A DNA stretch of 64,000 bases, taken from positions 11,906,846 through 11,970,845 of the forward strand of contig NC_088779.1 of NCBI RefSeq assembly GCF_954871325.1, in the 5' to 3' direction. The DNA comes from Gordionus sp. m RMFG-2023 (taxonomy: Eukaryota; Nematomorpha; Gordioida; Chordodea; Parachordodidae). Below the pieces are notes generated by a model. That model was given only the letters and a program-made list of their open reading frames with translations, ran no database searches and was not told the origin of the DNA. Of this stretch, positions 62,782 to 64,000 are shown piece after piece. The position numbers and the translations under genes were made by a program. Positions within the stretch are counted from its first letter, which is position 1; the number at the start of each line of letters is the position of its first letter.

Positions 62782-64000
62782 CAGGGATGTGAACCCTTCG
62801 ACAAAAAAAAGGGTCCAGGTCCGGGTACAGGAATAAAATTTGAAAAGACCCGGGTTCAGGGCTCGGGTCCGGGTTCAGAGAAGATAAAAATAATGACTCA
62901 AAATAAGATTTTTTTTCATTCATTTATTATTATATTTCAATATATATATATAAATTCATAATTTACAAATGAAAAATTTAAAAATGAAATAATTTATATT
63001 TTTAGATGTTTTATTCTCGCACAATCATAATATCTTCTAAAATATCATCCTTGAGATTTCCACGTAAAGTAGACAATATATATTTCAAAGATGAAAATTC
63101 ACGTTCTACCCATACCTAAAATAGATAGTTATCTTTATAAAATTATTGTACTTGTGTAGCCGGTTCAGCCATGAAGATTCTAGATAAGATATATAATCCG
63201 GATATATTGAAGAATTTTCTTTCCAGAATCTTAAATATTTATATCCTTATTTATTCTCTTAACTTCTGAGAACTTTACTATTAAAGATGCAATAGGCATT
63301 TTTTGATCTTTCTTTCCATCTGATAAAAATTTGATTTCTTTTTCTCTATCTAAAGTAAAATTTCAAGACCAACAATGTTTCTATCATTATTATTATTATC
63401 ACTACAACCAGTAGGTATTGGAGGCTAAAATGGAGTTTTGCGTATGCCATAAATCCTTAAGATGGTCTTTAGCAATTTGTTTTTGCTCAATACTTAATAA
63501 AACTTGATATCGAGGATCTAAATATATAGAAGCGTATACAACACTATTTTGCAAATTTTATTGCCTCGAATTTTCATGTTTTCTAATATTTCGTATAAAA
63601 GAACTGTAAATTTTTCTAATCTAATCGGCATCTAATCCATATTCCATAAAAATCAAATAAACATAATTGTTCTGATTGTATTAATATTGTTATTTTTAAA
63701 GGAACTAATACACTAGTCCTTTATTTGGCAACAATCATCTTCCGACAAAATGACTTCACATGCTCCTATAATAAAATCATTACAGAAATCTTTCAAACTT
63801 AATCGTTTTAGCATCCATACAAATTGAGGACGAACTTGTTGTGCATTATCATTTAAATTAAAATATTATTACACAATTCACTTTAAAATAATCAACGTAT
63901 TTCTATAACATAGCATATTAAAAAATTTACATAATAAAATATTATTACCTACACTAATGATATCAATCTCTAAATAAAATGGAAGTCCAGGAAGAAAATT
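62782..64000 (-). mobile_element. Degraded hAT running off the window
   Basis: The left end is CAGGGATGTGAACCC, followed by 'gggtccaggtccgggt' and similar subterminal blocks. Minus-strand fragments read 'REFSSLKYILSTLRGNLKD' and 'DILEDIMIVREN' (about 63110-63010, dimerisation domain). Farther upstream is 'ASIYLDPRYQVLLSIEQKQ' (about 63535-63480). Several frame changes and stops lie between the blocks. The N-terminal half and the right end are outside the window. Confidence 0.75.

Overview
This is a 64 kb piece of a very AT-rich eukaryotic nuclear genome, most likely from an animal. The recognisable host genes are a ribosomal protein eS19 gene, a DYRK1A/minibrain-type kinase, the Golgi SNARE GOS28 and an exon resembling an activin/BMP type II receptor ectodomain. 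That set fits a metazoan. Most host introns are extremely short (38-55 nt in most cases, plus one each of 79, 169 and about 1196 nt) and the kinase tail is Asn-rich, as expected under strong AT bias. Such introns and composition are compatible with a reduced or parasitic metazoan or an early-branching one. The species cannot be fixed from sequence alone.

Layout. 1-8 kb: small terminal-inverted-repeat elements, then a roughly 5 kb segment bounded by inverted repeats (about 2460-7440) that encloses a decayed hAT transposon. 8.3-9.0 kb: the eS19 gene on the minus strand in five exons. 9.3-17.2 kb: a non-coding repeat family (copy A) with a cleanly inserted 1.2 kb element, Helitron and LINE scraps, a purine tract and another hAT remnant. 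17.6-19.9 kb: a small inverted-repeat element holding a tRNA-derived SINE, minisatellites and a foldback-like inverted array. 20-27.7 kb: further hAT pieces, including one nested inside another element with a perfect 8-bp target duplication.

28.4-32.3 kb: the DYRK kinase in seven exons on the plus strand. 34.3-42.9 kb: more hAT derivatives, a hAT carrying a perfect 480-bp AATAT array, and two further copies (B and C) of the copy A family, with a LINE tail inserted in copy B. 45.2-45.9 kb: GOS28 as one uninterrupted exon on the minus strand. 46.4-55.2 kb: a TTF-type hAT derivative, a decayed LINE, a palindromic element and nested hAT elements. 57-59 kb: candidate receptor exons. 59.1-61.8 kb: a complete-looking autonomous hAT with matched ends, an 8-bp target duplication and a 614-residue transposase interrupted only by a 43-nt spliceable intron. 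62.8 kb to the end: another hAT running off the window.

The host genes look unrelated to each other (translation, signalling kinase, Golgi traffic, receptor); there is no operon-like logic. The dominant theme is hAT transposition: at least ten distinct end-sequence families were seen, seven or more of them with a readable 8-bp target duplication. No retroviral, LTR or Polinton-like element was recognised.
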